Assembly (NCBI RefSeq): GCF_009741265.1
Contig: NZ_WOWL01000001.1
Span: 2,728,001-2,792,000, forward strand
From: Pseudarthrobacter sp. GA104
GTDB lineage: Bacteria; Actinomycetota; Actinomycetes; Actinomycetales; Micrococcaceae
Direction: 5' to 3'
DNA: 64,000 bases
In this document: in pieces, positions 1 to 8,661 of the stretch
Layout of the letters: each line of letters opens with the position of its first letter
How positions within the stretch are numbered: position 1 is the stretch's first letter
Translations under genes and position numbers: made by a program
Notes under the pieces: model-generated
The model's database searches: none
What the model was told of the DNA's origin: nothing
The model's input: only the letters and a program-made list of their open reading frames with translations

Positions 1-26
1 CTTGTCCACCGGCCTGCCGAGGCCCC

Positions 27-482
27 TCAGCCGACCATCAAGGAGACTGTTTCAGCCACGCAGGCCGGCCGGGCCCCGCCCTCGAGTTGAATCTCATGGC
101 GGATCACCACCTGGCTGCCTTGGGCCGCCGGCGTGACGGAGACGAGGGTGAGGCGGCTCCGGACCCGGGAACCCACCGGGACCGGGCTCGGAAACCGGAC
201 CTTGTTCAGCCCGTAGTTCACGATCATCTTCAATCCATTGACCCGGTACACCTCTTGTGCCAAGAATGGGATCATCGACAGGGTCAGGTAGCCGTGGGCA
301 ACCGGACGCCCAAACGGGCCGCCGGCCGCCCTCTCCGGATCGACGTGGATCCACTGCTGGTCGCCGGTGGCATCGGCAAAGTCCTGAATCCGGTCCTGTT
401 GGACACTGTGCCAGCCGCTCACACCAAGTTCTGAGCCAATCAGCGGCACAAGCTCCGCCAGGCCATTCAGTTCCCTCACCAT
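27..482 (-). CDS. MaoC-family hot-dog dehydratase (enoyl-CoA hydratase type)
   Basis: A 151-residue protein of the MaoC/NodN hot-dog family, which hydrates trans-2-enoyl-CoA to 3-hydroxyacyl-CoA in the cytoplasm. The family signature is clear: a DFADATGD segment followed by IHVD and GRPVAHGYLTLS, which contain the catalytic Asp and His of (R)-specific hydratases. The reading frame stays open far upstream, but ATG at 482 is preceded by GGGAGA and begins the conserved fold, so I use it. The gene is last in the operon tctC-tctB-tctA-tctC-maoC, 40 bp after the second tctC. In this setting it is the likely hydration step for the acid imported by the Tct transporter, working with the acyl-CoA dehydrogenases and 3-hydroxyacyl-CoA dehydrogenase nearby. 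The exact substrate cannot be read from the sequence. Confidence 0.85.
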   Translation of the reverse strand: MVRELNGLAELVPLIGSELGVSGWHSVQQDRIQDFADATGDQQWIHVDPERAAGGPFGRPVAHGYLTLSMIPFLAQEVYRVNGLKMIVNYGLNKVRFPSPVPVGSRVRSRLTLVSVTPAAQGSQVVIRHEIQLEGGARPACVAETVSLMVG

Positions 483-522
483 GAAAATCTCCCGTTGACT
501 AGGACGACGATTGTTACCCGGC

Positions 523-1521
523 TCACCGGCCGAGGATCGGTTCGTAGAGTGCCTTGATCCGGGCAAAGTTGGCGCCCAGCTCCTCGGCACCAATGAATTC
601 CTTCGGCACAAAGTTCTTTCCGATCTGCTCAACGACCTTGGGGTCGCTAAGGCAGGTTTCGAGTTCGCGTTCGAGGGTGGACACAACAGCGTCCGGCATG
701 CCCTGGGGACCGAACAGGCCGTAGATTGACGTGGCATTCACCAAGTCCGGGAACCCCGATTCGGCCAGCGTCGGTACGTCGGGGAGCCAGCCGAGCCGTT
801 CAGGCGTGGTGGCGGCAACGGGAAGGAAAGACCCCTCGGTAATCCGTGCCTGGACATCAGGATGATCGTTGATGAAAAGTGCATCCACATGCCCGCCCAG
901 CAGATTGGTGGTCATCTCCGCGTTACCCGAGGCCGGCACGGCGGTGATCTCAACCCCGTAGTCGTTCTTCAGCCGCTGCAGTTCAATGGCCGCGGGACTC
1001 GTAGCACCAGGAACACCCATCGAGATTGCTCCAGGATCCGCCCTGGCCGCTTCGAAGAGCTCTGCTGCGTCCTTGTAGGGGGAGTTTGTTCCCACAACGA
1101 TCAGGGTCGGATTGTCGGCCATGACACCTATGGGTTCAACGTCCGCAAGACTGTAGCTCAGCGAGTTGATCATAGGGGCCATGACCAGCGTGCCGGTGGT
1201 ACCGAGCGCCAGCGTCTGGCCGTCGGGTTTAGAACCCACCAGCTCCTGCATTGCGACGGCTCCGCTGCCGCCGGGTTTGTTTTCGACGACGAAGGCCTCG
1301 CCGAGGCTGTTCCCCAAACAGGCGGCAACCGAACGGGCGGTAAGATCCGAGGGGCCGCCGGCGGCATAGGGCATAAGGATGGTGACCGGCTTCGCGGGAT
1401 AGTCGGATCCGGCATTCCCGGGGCCGGCGGAACCGGCCACACCGCACGCTGCTACGGTCAGGGATGCCAGCGATGCCAAGGCAAGCCCGGCGGTCGTTTG
1501 AAGGCGCAAGACGTTCTTCAA
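523..1521 (-). CDS. tctC: Tripartite tricarboxylate transporter substrate-binding lipoprotein (TctC/Bug family), copy 2
   Basis: A 332-residue extracytoplasmic solute receptor of the Bug/TctC family. It has a lipoprotein signal with lipobox TVAAC (Cys about 26), so it should be anchored outside the membrane. The mature protein starts YPAKPVTILMPYAAGGPSD, the typical first strand and ligand loop, followed by VVENKPGGSG, the second hallmark. It is a paralogue of the receptor encoded at 3739-4773: length, order of motifs and the C-terminal region (MPDAVVSTLE against MPENVVSKLE) agree. It lies 83 bp after tctA. Two receptors for one membrane pair suggest either two related ligands or different affinities. 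The ligand is probably a carboxylate but is not identified. Confidence 0.9.
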   Translation of the reverse strand: MKNVLRLQTTAGLALASLASLTVAACGVAGSAGPGNAGSDYPAKPVTILMPYAAGGPSDLTARSVAACLGNSLGEAFVVENKPGGSGAVAMQELVGSKPDGQTLALGTTGTLVMAPMINSLSYSLADVEPIGVMADNPTLIVVGTNSPYKDAAELFEAARADPGAISMGVPGATSPAAIELQRLKNDYGVEITAVPASGNAEMTTNLLGGHVDALFINDHPDVQARITEGSFLPVAATTPERLGWLPDVPTLAESGFPDLVNATSIYGLFGPQGMPDAVVSTLERELETCLSDPKVVEQIGKNFVPKEFIGAEELGANFARIKALYEPILGR

Positions 1522-1604
1522 GGTGCTCCCTTGTCTTTCTGTCGAATTGTTTTTCGGTCGACTCGCAACCGATGGCGCTCACGGATGGACGCGGCGGCGC
1601 GGAA

Positions 1605-3185
1605 TCATTCTTCGGTGCCGGAATCCGGAGTCCCCTCGCGCCTGGCCGAGGCGTGGACGAGCGTATTGCCCTCTTCCGGGCCTGCAGCGGCTGCGCGGCG
1701 CGTCCTGCGCTGCCGCCGTCTGCGGCTGATGAAGCCGTAGACGATGAACAGCCCGATCAGGATGAAGATGGTCGCGGACACCGGGTCCGAGGCGAAAATA
1801 CCGAAGCTTCCTTCGGAGATCAGCATCGTCTGGCGGAAGGATTTCTCCAGGATCGGGCCCAGGATGAAAGCCAGCACCAGGGGGCCTGGGTCAAAGTGAG
1901 CCTTGATCATGATCCAGCCGAGAACCCCGAACGCGAGCACCACCCACATGTCGAACGGGTTGTTGTTGATGGAGAACACGCCGACCATGACCACCAGCAG
2001 GGCGAAGGTCGAAAGGATCCCCGTCCGTACCCGGAGCATCTGGATGAAGACTCCAACCAGCGGGATATTGAGGATGATGAGCATCAGGTTGCCGATGTAC
2101 ATTGACGCGACGACGCCCCAGAAAACGTTGGGATGCTCGTTGATCAGCTGCGGCCCCGGTGTGATCCCGTGCAGCAGGAGCGCTCCGTAGATCATGGCCA
2201 GGACAACGTTGGACGGGATGCCCAGGACGAGCAGCGGAATGAAGGCCGACGTTGATGAGGCGTTATTCGCTGTCTCGGGACCGGCGACGCCTTCGATGGC
2301 ACCCTTTCCGAACCGGCTGGGATCCTTCGCGCGGCGTTTCTCCATGGCATAGGATGCCAGCGATGAGATGACGCCGCCGCCGCCGGGCAGGACGCCGATG
2401 AAGAAGCCCAGCACCGAGCCCCGGGCTATCGCACCGGAGGAGTCACGGAAATCCTTGCGCGAGGGCCAGATGTTCTTGATTTTGGCGGTGACGGCCTGGC
2501 CCTTTTCGCTCCGCTCGAGGCTATGGAGCAGTTCTCCCACACCGAAAAGCCCCATGGCGATAGCGACGAAATCCAACCCGCCCAGCAGCGACGTCTGGCC
2601 GAACGTGAAGCGTGCGGTTCCGGTGACCGGGTCCTGGCCCACGGTTGAGAGCAGGAGGCCGACTCCTGCCATGAACAGGCTCTTGACCGTTGAACCGGTG
2701 CCGAGGGAGGTCACCAGGAACAGGCCCAGGATCATGATGGCGACGTAGCCCGCCGGGCCCACCGCCACGGCCACCTTGGCAAGCAATGGAGCCAGGAAGG
2801 TAAGGCCGATGATGGCTACCGTGCCGCCGATAAAGGAACCGACCGCGGAAATGCCGAGCGCCGTTCCGGCCCTGCCCTGCTTGGTCATCTGATAACCGTC
2901 AAAGGTGGTGACCACTGATGCGGCCTCGCCGGGAAGACGCAGGAGGACTGAGGTGATCGTTCCGCCGTACATGGAACCGTAGTAGATGCCGGCCAGCATG
3001 ATCACCGCGCCGACCGGATCCATCGTGTAGGTGATCGGCAGCAGGAGCGCGATGGTGGCGGTCGGTCCCAGTCCCGGCAGGACGCCGATGGCAGTTCCGA
3101 TGACCACACCGACGAATACGAACAGCAGGTTCATCGGGTCAAAGGCTACAGAGAAGCCTTGGCCCAGGTTGTTCAGGGCGTCCAT
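1605..3185 (-). CDS. tctA: Tripartite tricarboxylate transporter large permease TctA
   Basis: A 526-residue multi-spanning membrane protein of the TctA (DUF112) family, the large permease subunit of a cation-coupled, binding-protein-dependent carboxylate transporter. The conserved N-terminal GVLPGLGPTATIALLLPITY and the repeated GVLPGGGGVISSLASYAMEK are both present; these two glycine/proline-rich repeats are family hallmarks. About a dozen hydrophobic segments are visible. The cytoplasmic C-terminus is basic (RRRRQRR) and then runs on as a polar tail. It starts one base after the tctB stop codon, so the two membrane subunits are almost certainly translationally coupled. Receptor genes lie on both sides. 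Confidence 0.95.
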   Translation of the reverse strand: MDALNNLGQGFSVAFDPMNLLFVFVGVVIGTAIGVLPGLGPTATIALLLPITYTMDPVGAVIMLAGIYYGSMYGGTITSVLLRLPGEAASVVTTFDGYQMTKQGRAGTALGISAVGSFIGGTVAIIGLTFLAPLLAKVAVAVGPAGYVAIMILGLFLVTSLGTGSTVKSLFMAGVGLLLSTVGQDPVTGTARFTFGQTSLLGGLDFVAIAMGLFGVGELLHSLERSEKGQAVTAKIKNIWPSRKDFRDSSGAIARGSVLGFFIGVLPGGGGVISSLASYAMEKRRAKDPSRFGKGAIEGVAGPETANNASSTSAFIPLLVLGIPSNVVLAMIYGALLLHGITPGPQLINEHPNVFWGVVASMYIGNLMLIILNIPLVGVFIQMLRVRTGILSTFALLVVMVGVFSINNNPFDMWVVLAFGVLGWIMIKAHFDPGPLVLAFILGPILEKSFRQTMLISEGSFGIFASDPVSATIFILIGLFIVYGFISRRRRQRRTRRAAAAGPEEGNTLVHASARREGTPDSGTEE

Positions 3186-3186
3186 A

Positions 3187-3726
3187 TCAGAATCCGATCA
3201 TCGGGAAGAGGCTGGTGACTACGATGTCGTCGGGAAACGGCACCCCAAGCAGGCCTGCGAAAACAACGTGCAGCACGACGGCACCTCCGACAGCCAAGGG
3301 GACGGCCCAGCGCCACGGCTCGCGGCCGAAGGCCCGGAGCCAGAGCAGAAGCATCAGGAATGCCGGAACCAGGAAGCCTATGGCTTCAAAAAGCACCACG
3401 AACACGCACAGGCTGCCCACGCCGCCCGCAATAGCGGCCGTCCGCCGGGTCCAGGACTCGGGAACCGCCGCGTCCGGGAACAGCACGAGGGCCACCGCCG
3501 CGATGGTCACCGCGACGGAGACGATAAAGGGCCAGAGCCCGGGACCGGGGCTGTTCAGCTCTCCCAGCGAGAGCTGCCAGGACCCGATCACGGCCGATAC
3601 TCCGGCGGCGACCAGGAGAAGGGGGACCAGGCGGCGGAGCCGATGCCGGGGCCTGTCGGGGTGTCCGGCCGCCGGACGGGCATCGTCCACCTCTGCGGGG
3701 CCAAGAGCGGGTTTCGTCATATCCAT
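3187..3726 (-). CDS. tctB: Tripartite tricarboxylate transporter small membrane subunit TctB
   Basis: A 179-residue small membrane subunit with about four hydrophobic segments, the usual TctB layout. After a polar N-terminus of about 30 residues come LRRLVPLLLVAAGVSAVIGSW, a loop with LNSPGPGLWPF (a TctB-family feature before the second segment) and two further long hydrophobic stretches. It is located 12 bp after the upstream tctC and directly before tctA, the standard gene order. Sequence conservation in TctB proteins is low, so the assignment rests on topology, size and gene order together. Confidence 0.88.
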   Translation of the reverse strand: MDMTKPALGPAEVDDARPAAGHPDRPRHRLRRLVPLLLVAAGVSAVIGSWQLSLGELNSPGPGLWPFIVSVAVTIAAVALVLFPDAAVPESWTRRTAAIAGGVGSLCVFVVLFEAIGFLVPAFLMLLLWLRAFGREPWRWAVPLAVGGAVVLHVVFAGLLGVPFPDDIVVTSLFPMIGF

Positions 3727-3738
3727 GCCTTTGTTGAT

Positions 3739-4773
3739 TTACTTCCCTAGGAGGGGTTGGTAGAGGTCCTGCATGGCAGTGAATGCGGTGTGCAGCTCTT
3801 TGGAACCGGCGAATTCGTCAGGCACAAACCGTTCGCCGACCTGTTCAGCCACGCCCGGATCAGCGGCGCAAGTCTTGAGTTCGCCTTCGAGCTTGGAGAC
3901 GACGTTCTCCGGCATGCCTTTCGGGCCGACGACGCCGAACACCGAAACTGCGTTAACCAGATCCTTGAAGCCGACTTCGGCCAGCGTCGGAACCTCGGAG
4001 TACCAGGCGGCGCGTTCCGGGCTGCTGATGGCAAGCGGCTTGAAGGATCCGTCCGCGATCCGTGCTGCAACGTCGGAATGGTCGGTTATGAACAGTGCGT
4101 CGACATGGCCGCCGAGCAGATTCGTGGTCATTTCCGCGTTGCCGGCGGTCGGAACCGCCGTGACCTCGATGCCGTAGTCGGACTTCAACCGCGTCAGCTC
4201 GATCGCTGCGGAGGTGGTCGCCCCGGGAACCGCGACGCTGAGCTTCCCGGGACTTGCCTTGGCCGCCGCGAAGAATTCCTTCGCATCGGCAAACGGCGAG
4301 TCGGCGCCGACCACGAGCACGGTGGGCATCTCGGCCATGACTCCGACCGAGGTGAAGTCAGCCAGGCTGTAGCCTAATTTGTTCACGATGGGGTTCATGA
4401 CCAGCGGGCCGTTGGTGCCGAGCCCGAGCGTGTGGCCGTCCGGCTTGGCGCCGGCCAACTCCTGCATGGCTATGCCGCCGCTGCCGCCGGGCTTGTTTTC
4501 AACCACGACGGGCTTTCCCAGGCTGCGTTCGAGGCAGGATGCGTAGGCGAGTGCTGTCATGGAGGAGGGGCCACCCGCGGCGAAAGGGACCAGGAACCGC
4601 ACCGGCTTCTTCGGGTAGTCGGATCCGTCATTGGCACGGGCCGCTCCACCGGCGCCGCAGCCCACCAGTGCCAGCGAGATCCCCACAAGCCCTGCAGAGA
4701 CTTTCAAATGCATTGCGCTTCGCTTCTTCAAAACGGACCTCATTGTCGTTCGGGTTGGTGGTTGGTCTTGCAC
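3739..4773 (-). CDS. tctC: Tripartite tricarboxylate transporter substrate-binding lipoprotein (TctC/Bug family), copy 1
   Basis: First gene of the tct operon, encoding a Bug/TctC receptor with lipobox LVGC followed by YPKKPVRFLVPFAAGGPSS and VVENKPGGSG. It is clearly paralogous to the receptor at 523-1521. The start is uncertain. GTG at 4773 has AAGGCGA about 11 bases upstream; ATG at 4743 or 4713 also leaves a complete lipoprotein signal. The promoter region upstream holds a 29-bp element (4830-4858) shared with two other promoters of the cluster. The receptor probably delivers a carboxylate to TctAB. Confidence 0.88.
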   Translation of the reverse strand: MQDQPPTRTTMRSVLKKRSAMHLKVSAGLVGISLALVGCGAGGAARANDGSDYPKKPVRFLVPFAAGGPSSMTALAYASCLERSLGKPVVVENKPGGSGGIAMQELAGAKPDGHTLGLGTNGPLVMNPIVNKLGYSLADFTSVGVMAEMPTVLVVGADSPFADAKEFFAAAKASPGKLSVAVPGATTSAAIELTRLKSDYGIEVTAVPTAGNAEMTTNLLGGHVDALFITDHSDVAARIADGSFKPLAISSPERAAWYSEVPTLAEVGFKDLVNAVSVFGVVGPKGMPENVVSKLEGELKTCAADPGVAEQVGERFVPDEFAGSKELHTAFTAMQDLYQPLLGK

Positions 4774-4829
4774 ATTGTGTTGATCGCCTTTGTGTTAGCT
4801 AGATCACTCTCGCAGAGTGTTCAATTCGA

Positions 4830-4858
4830 ATCCAATACCAAATTGAGCACCGATTGAT
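4830..4858 (-). promoter_or_regulatory. Shared 29-bp operator-like element upstream of the tct operon
   Basis: Read toward tctC the element is ATCAAT-N9-ATTTGGTATTGGAT. The same block with the same nine-base gap occurs at 10994-11022, facing the second acyl-CoA dehydrogenase. A close variant occurs at 9920-9948, facing the CoA-transferase. All three have the same orientation relative to the gene they precede. ATCAAT and ATTGGAT form an imperfect inverted repeat. The LysR regulator at 10071-10973 is the natural candidate for binding; this is inference. Confidence 0.7.
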
Positions 4859-4964
4859 GTGCTTAGGGCATCAATAATCAGTCGGGCATTCGCGGCGGGG
4901 AGCGGCGCTGTGAGGTCACCCCTCGCCGTCGTTATTCAGCGGTTTTCAGCAAGGAAACAAGGGG

Positions 4965-6149
4965 TCAGGCTCGTTCGAGGAGCATCGCGGTACCTTGCCC
5001 GAGCCCCACGCACATGGTGGCCAGGCCCCTGGCCGCACCTTCACGCTCCATCCTGCCCAGCAGCGTAACGGCGATCCGGGCACCGGAGGATCCAAGGGGG
5101 TGGCCGAGCGCGATTGCGCCGCCGTCCCGGTTCACGATCTCCTCGTTCATTCCCAGCCTGCGCATGCAGGCCAGTGCCTGCACCGCGAAGGCCTCGTTGA
5201 GCTCGATCGCCCCCACGTCATCGAGTGACCAGCCGGCCCGCCCAAGCACCTTGAGTGTGGCCGGCACCGGGCCGATGCCCATGATCTCCGGCGGCACGCC
5301 CGCGGAGGCGCCGTCGACGATTCGTGCCCGCGCGTGAAGGTTCAGCCGCTCGACGGCATTTTTACTGGCAACAACGACGGCGGAGGCGCCGTCATTGAGT
5401 GAACTGGAGTTTCCCGCGGTCACCACGCCGCCGGGGTGCACCACCGAGCGCAGGCCCGCCAGCGCTTCGAGGGTCGTTTCGCGTCGGGGACCCTCGTCCT
5501 CCTTGACAGCTCCCCGCTTAGTCTCCACCGGAACGATCTCCGCCAGGAAACGGCCTTCATCCACAGCCGCAAGGGCCCGTTGATGTGAACGGAGCGCGAA
5601 GGCATCCGCGTCCTCGCGGGAAATACCGTCCACGCGCGCCAGCTCCTCTGCCGTCTCCGGCATCGAAAAGGTGGATTTGGGGCGTTCGTGGAACTTCGGA
5701 TTCAGGAAGCGCGAACCAATGGAGGTATCGGCGATTTCTCCCGGGCGTCCGAACGCCTTCTCAGGCTTTGCCAGCACCCAGGGGGCCCGGGACATGGATT
5801 CCACTCCGCCGGCCACTACGATATCCGCCGCACCTGACTTGATCATCTGCGATGCGATGATGATGGCGCTGAGCCCGGAGGCGCAAAGCCGGTTCACGGT
5901 CATCCCCGGGACACTGTCCGGGAAGCCTGCGAGCAGGGATGCCATCCGCGCCACATTGCGGTTGTCCTCTCCCGCCTGGTTGGTGTTGCCCAGGATCACC
6001 TCATCGACGTCGGCAGCCTCGATTCCTGCCCGCCGAACAGCTTCGCCGAGAACGAGTGCCGCCAGGTCATCCGGACGGACCCCGGACAGTGAGCCGCCGT
6101 AGCGCCCCACCGGGGTGCGCACCCCGCCCACCAGGAATGCTTCAGCCAT
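4965..6149 (-). CDS. Acetyl-CoA C-acyltransferase (thiolase)
   Basis: A 394-residue degradative-type thiolase that splits 3-ketoacyl-CoA with CoA to give acetyl-CoA and a shortened acyl-CoA. The catalytic residues are all visible: nucleophilic Cys in NRLCASG (about residue 89), NEAFA, GHPLGSSG with the active-site His, and the final CVGLGQG with the second Cys. The length is normal. ATG at 6149 overlaps the SDR stop codon in a TGATG arrangement, so I prefer it to the TTG one codon upstream. It is the last gene of the CoA-transferase/thioesterase/acyl-CoA dehydrogenase/SDR/thiolase operon and would catalyse the final cleavage of the pathway. It resembles 3-oxoadipyl-CoA thiolases in general, but the chain length cannot be told from motifs. 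Confidence 0.9.
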   Translation of the reverse strand: MAEAFLVGGVRTPVGRYGGSLSGVRPDDLAALVLGEAVRRAGIEAADVDEVILGNTNQAGEDNRNVARMASLLAGFPDSVPGMTVNRLCASGLSAIIIASQMIKSGAADIVVAGGVESMSRAPWVLAKPEKAFGRPGEIADTSIGSRFLNPKFHERPKSTFSMPETAEELARVDGISREDADAFALRSHQRALAAVDEGRFLAEIVPVETKRGAVKEDEGPRRETTLEALAGLRSVVHPGGVVTAGNSSSLNDGASAVVVASKNAVERLNLHARARIVDGASAGVPPEIMGIGPVPATLKVLGRAGWSLDDVGAIELNEAFAVQALACMRRLGMNEEIVNRDGGAIALGHPLGSSGARIAVTLLGRMEREGAARGLATMCVGLGQGTAMLLERA

Positions 6150-6925
6150 CAACGTGCTCCTCCATTGATGTAAAGCGTCTGCCCGGAGACATATGAGGAG
6201 TCATCGCTGGCGAAGAAGGCAATGGCGGCGGCCACTTCCTCCGGTTCCCCGACCCGGCCCAATGGGGTGCGCTCGGCCACGGATTTCTGGTGCTCCTCCG
6301 GCGTGCTGCCGACCCGTCCAGCTGTCGCAGCGGTCATGGCGGTGGCGATGTAGCCCGGCGCCACCGCGTTGACGTTGATGTTGAACGGACCCAGTTCCAG
6401 TGCCAGTGTGGCGGTGAGTCCCTGGATCCCTGCCTTGGCGGCAGCATAGTTAGCCTGCCCGCGGTTGCCCAGCGCGGAGCGGCTGCTCAGGCTGACAATC
6501 TTTCCGTACCGGGCCTGCACCATGAACTTCTGCGCTGCCTTGGCGCAAAGGTAGGCGCTGGTCAGGTTGGTGGCCAGGACAGAATCCCAGTCCGGACGGT
6601 CCATTTTGAAGAGCATGTTGTCCCGGGTGATGCCGGCGTTGTTGACCAGGATGTCGATGCGTCCGTGGTCGGCGAAGATCTGCCCGAAGACCTCGGCAAC
6701 CTGTTCCTCGCTCGTGACATCACAGGCGGCACTGACTGCCGAACCTCCGGCCGCCCCGACGGCGGCGTCTGAGCTGATCCCGGCGGCCGTGGCCGCCGCC
6801 CGCTCGGCGTTCAGGTCCAGGATGGCAACCGTCGCGCCCTCCGCGGCCAGCCGGAGCGCGGTGGCAGCGCCGATCCCCTGTGCCCCGCCTGTGACGATGG
6901 CGGTCTTGTTCTTCAGCCTGTTCAT
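6149..6925 (-). CDS. SDR-family oxidoreductase (3-hydroxyacyl-CoA dehydrogenase/FabG type)
   Basis: A 258-residue classical short-chain dehydrogenase. The glycine-rich NAD(P) motif TGGAQGIG near the N-terminus, NNAG in the middle, catalytic Ser in SLSSRSALG and YAAAK with the catalytic Tyr and Lys are all present, and the protein ends in SGQTLYINGGAR as FabG-like enzymes do. The frame is open upstream, but ATG at 6925 has AGGGAGA at good distance and gives a standard N-terminus. It is transcribed after the acyl-CoA dehydrogenase and overlaps the thiolase start by one base. A role in oxidising a 3-hydroxyacyl-CoA before thiolysis is likely. A separate 3-hydroxyacyl-CoA dehydrogenase is encoded at 12371, so two oxidation steps may exist. 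Confidence 0.88.
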   Translation of the reverse strand: MNRLKNKTAIVTGGAQGIGAATALRLAAEGATVAILDLNAERAAATAAGISSDAAVGAAGGSAVSAACDVTSEEQVAEVFGQIFADHGRIDILVNNAGITRDNMLFKMDRPDWDSVLATNLTSAYLCAKAAQKFMVQARYGKIVSLSSRSALGNRGQANYAAAKAGIQGLTATLALELGPFNINVNAVAPGYIATAMTAATAGRVGSTPEEHQKSVAERTPLGRVGEPEEVAAAIAFFASDDSSYVSGQTLYINGGAR

Positions 6926-6984
6926 TGGCTCTCCCTCTTGGCTTGTTCTTCGTTTGGTTTGGCTTGTTCCTGGCAAGAAGGACG

Positions 6985-8178
6985 TCATCCGGAGAATGCG
7001 GAGATGCCGGTGATATCGCGGCCGATCAGCAGCGACTGGATGGAGTCCGTTCCCTCGTACGTGTGGACGACTTCCATATCAGTCATGTGGCGCGCTACAT
7101 GGTTTTCCAGCAGCAGCCCGTTGCCGCCCAGGATGTCGCGGGCTTCCTGGCAGATCCAGCGCGCCTTCTGGGCCGTGTGCATCTTGGCCAGTGACGCCAT
7201 GGGGCCGGTCATTTTCCCTTGGTCGGCGAGGGCGGCCAGGCGAAAGCAAATCAGCTGCATGGCGGTCAACTCGGCCAGCATGTTGGCGAGCTTGTTCTGC
7301 ACCAGCTGATAACTGGCAATGGGCTTGCCGAACTGCACGCGTTCCTTCGCGTATTTCACTGCGGCCTCGTACGCGGCGATCCCGTGGCCCACTGATTCCC
7401 AGGAGGCACCGCCACGGGTCGCGGTGAGCACACGGGTGACATCGCGGAAGGAATTCGCCTCGGCGAGCTTGTTCTCCGCCGGAATCCGCAGATTTTCAAT
7501 GGTGATGTCGGGCTGCAGAATCGCCCTTTTGCCGATCTTGCCGGTGATCACCTCGGCCCGGTAGCCCGCCGGGTAGCTGCCGTCGCCGTTCTTTTCCAGA
7601 ATGAACGCCTTGACCTTGCCGTCCGCTTCATCCCGGGCCCAGAGCACGACGACGTCGGCGAAGCTCGCGTTGCCGATCCAGCGTTTGCGGCCGTTCAGGA
7701 TGTAGTGGTCACCGTCCCGGCGCGCGCTCGTTTCCAGCCCCACGGAGTCCGAGCCATGGTCCGGCTCGGTGAGTCCGAAGGCCCCGATCTTTTCCAGCCT
7801 GGCCATCCCGGGAAGCCACCGCTGCTTCTGCTCCTCGCTGCCGAGCGTATTGATGGTGCCCATCGCCAGGCCGGACTGGACCCCGATGAAGGTGTTGATG
7901 GAACCGTCGCCCCGTGCCATCTCCATGGCCACCATTCCGGCCGCCAGGCGGCTCATGCCGGGGCAGCCGTAGCCTTCGATGGTTGTGCCGACGATGCCGA
8001 GCGCCGCGATCTTGGGGACGAGGGCGAACGGAAATTCCGCCCGGTCCCAATAGTCGTTGATGACCGGCAGAAGGTCGGTTTCGACAAAATTACGGACCTT
8101 CTTCCGGATGATCCGTTCGTCTTCGGAGAGGAAGTCATCGACCATGAAGTAGTCGCTGTTGATCTCTTCTGTAACCAC
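6985..8178 (-). CDS. Acyl-CoA dehydrogenase, glutaryl-CoA dehydrogenase-like
   Basis: A 397-residue FAD acyl-CoA dehydrogenase. Typical segments are FGLTEPDHGSDS (flavin and substrate contact), RKRWIGNASFADVVVLWAR and near the C-terminus TYEGTDSIQSLLIGRDITGISAF, where the Glu of YEGT is the catalytic base position of glutaryl-CoA dehydrogenases and the ITGI ending is characteristic of that subgroup. GTG at 8178 has AAAGGA six bases upstream. It follows the thioesterase gene by about 70 bp. A second protein of the same subgroup is encoded at 11102, so the pathway may oxidise two related acyl-CoA intermediates, or one protein may have a different acyl preference. Decarboxylating activity is not assured. 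Confidence 0.88.
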   Translation of the reverse strand: MVTEEINSDYFMVDDFLSEDERIIRKKVRNFVETDLLPVINDYWDRAEFPFALVPKIAALGIVGTTIEGYGCPGMSRLAAGMVAMEMARGDGSINTFIGVQSGLAMGTINTLGSEEQKQRWLPGMARLEKIGAFGLTEPDHGSDSVGLETSARRDGDHYILNGRKRWIGNASFADVVVLWARDEADGKVKAFILEKNGDGSYPAGYRAEVITGKIGKRAILQPDITIENLRIPAENKLAEANSFRDVTRVLTATRGGASWESVGHGIAAYEAAVKYAKERVQFGKPIASYQLVQNKLANMLAELTAMQLICFRLAALADQGKMTGPMASLAKMHTAQKARWICQEARDILGGNGLLLENHVARHMTDMEVVHTYEGTDSIQSLLIGRDITGISAFSG

Positions 8179-8247
8179 AGTTTTTCCTTTGTCTCTGGAC
8201 AGCCGGGGTTGCCCGCAGTGTTTGTCCGGTTGTTGTTTGGGTGCCGC

Positions 8248-8661
8248 TCAGACCGGCACTTCAGCGCGCAGATAGCGCTCCAAGTAGTCTCTTTCCCTGG
8301 CGTCGAGCGCCCGGGCCTTCCCGGTCGCGTCGTCGAGGGAAACCATGACTGTTGAGGCGTCCAGGACCAGGTTCCCGTCCTGGTATCCGGCGTAGGCCAT
8401 GGTGTAGGACCTGTCCCCGATGCGTGCCACCCAGATGTCCACGTCAACGTCCTGGCCGAACTCGATGGGCCGGCGGTAATGCAGCGTCAGGGACGCCACC
8501 AGGGTGGTTGTTTCGGCGGCAGCGGCTGCGGAGGCCGCGTGGCGCCGCCACTGAATCCGGGCCTCTTCCAGCAGGGTTGCCACGCGCGCATTGTTTACAT
8601 GGCCGTTGACGTCCTGGTCGGACCAGCGGACGTACACCTGTGCGCGGAATTCCTCAGCCAA
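8248..8661 (-). CDS. Acyl-CoA thioesterase, 4-hydroxybenzoyl-CoA thioesterase/YbgC type
   Basis: A 137-residue hot-dog thioesterase. The YbgC/4HBT signature VRWSDQDVNGHVNNARVATLLEE near the N-terminus holds the catalytic Asp region, and LTLHYRRPIEFGQDVDVDIW is the typical central strand. The start is TTG at 8661, overlapping the end of the CoA-transferase gene by eight bases. It is supported by AAGGAGGTG seven bases upstream, a very strong ribosome binding site lying inside the CoA-transferase C-terminal codons. It would release CoA from a pathway intermediate or remove dead-end thioesters. Confidence 0.85.
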   Translation of the reverse strand: MAEEFRAQVYVRWSDQDVNGHVNNARVATLLEEARIQWRRHAASAAAAAETTTLVASLTLHYRRPIEFGQDVDVDIWVARIGDRSYTMAYAGYQDGNLVLDASTVMVSLDDATGKARALDARERDYLERYLRAEVPV

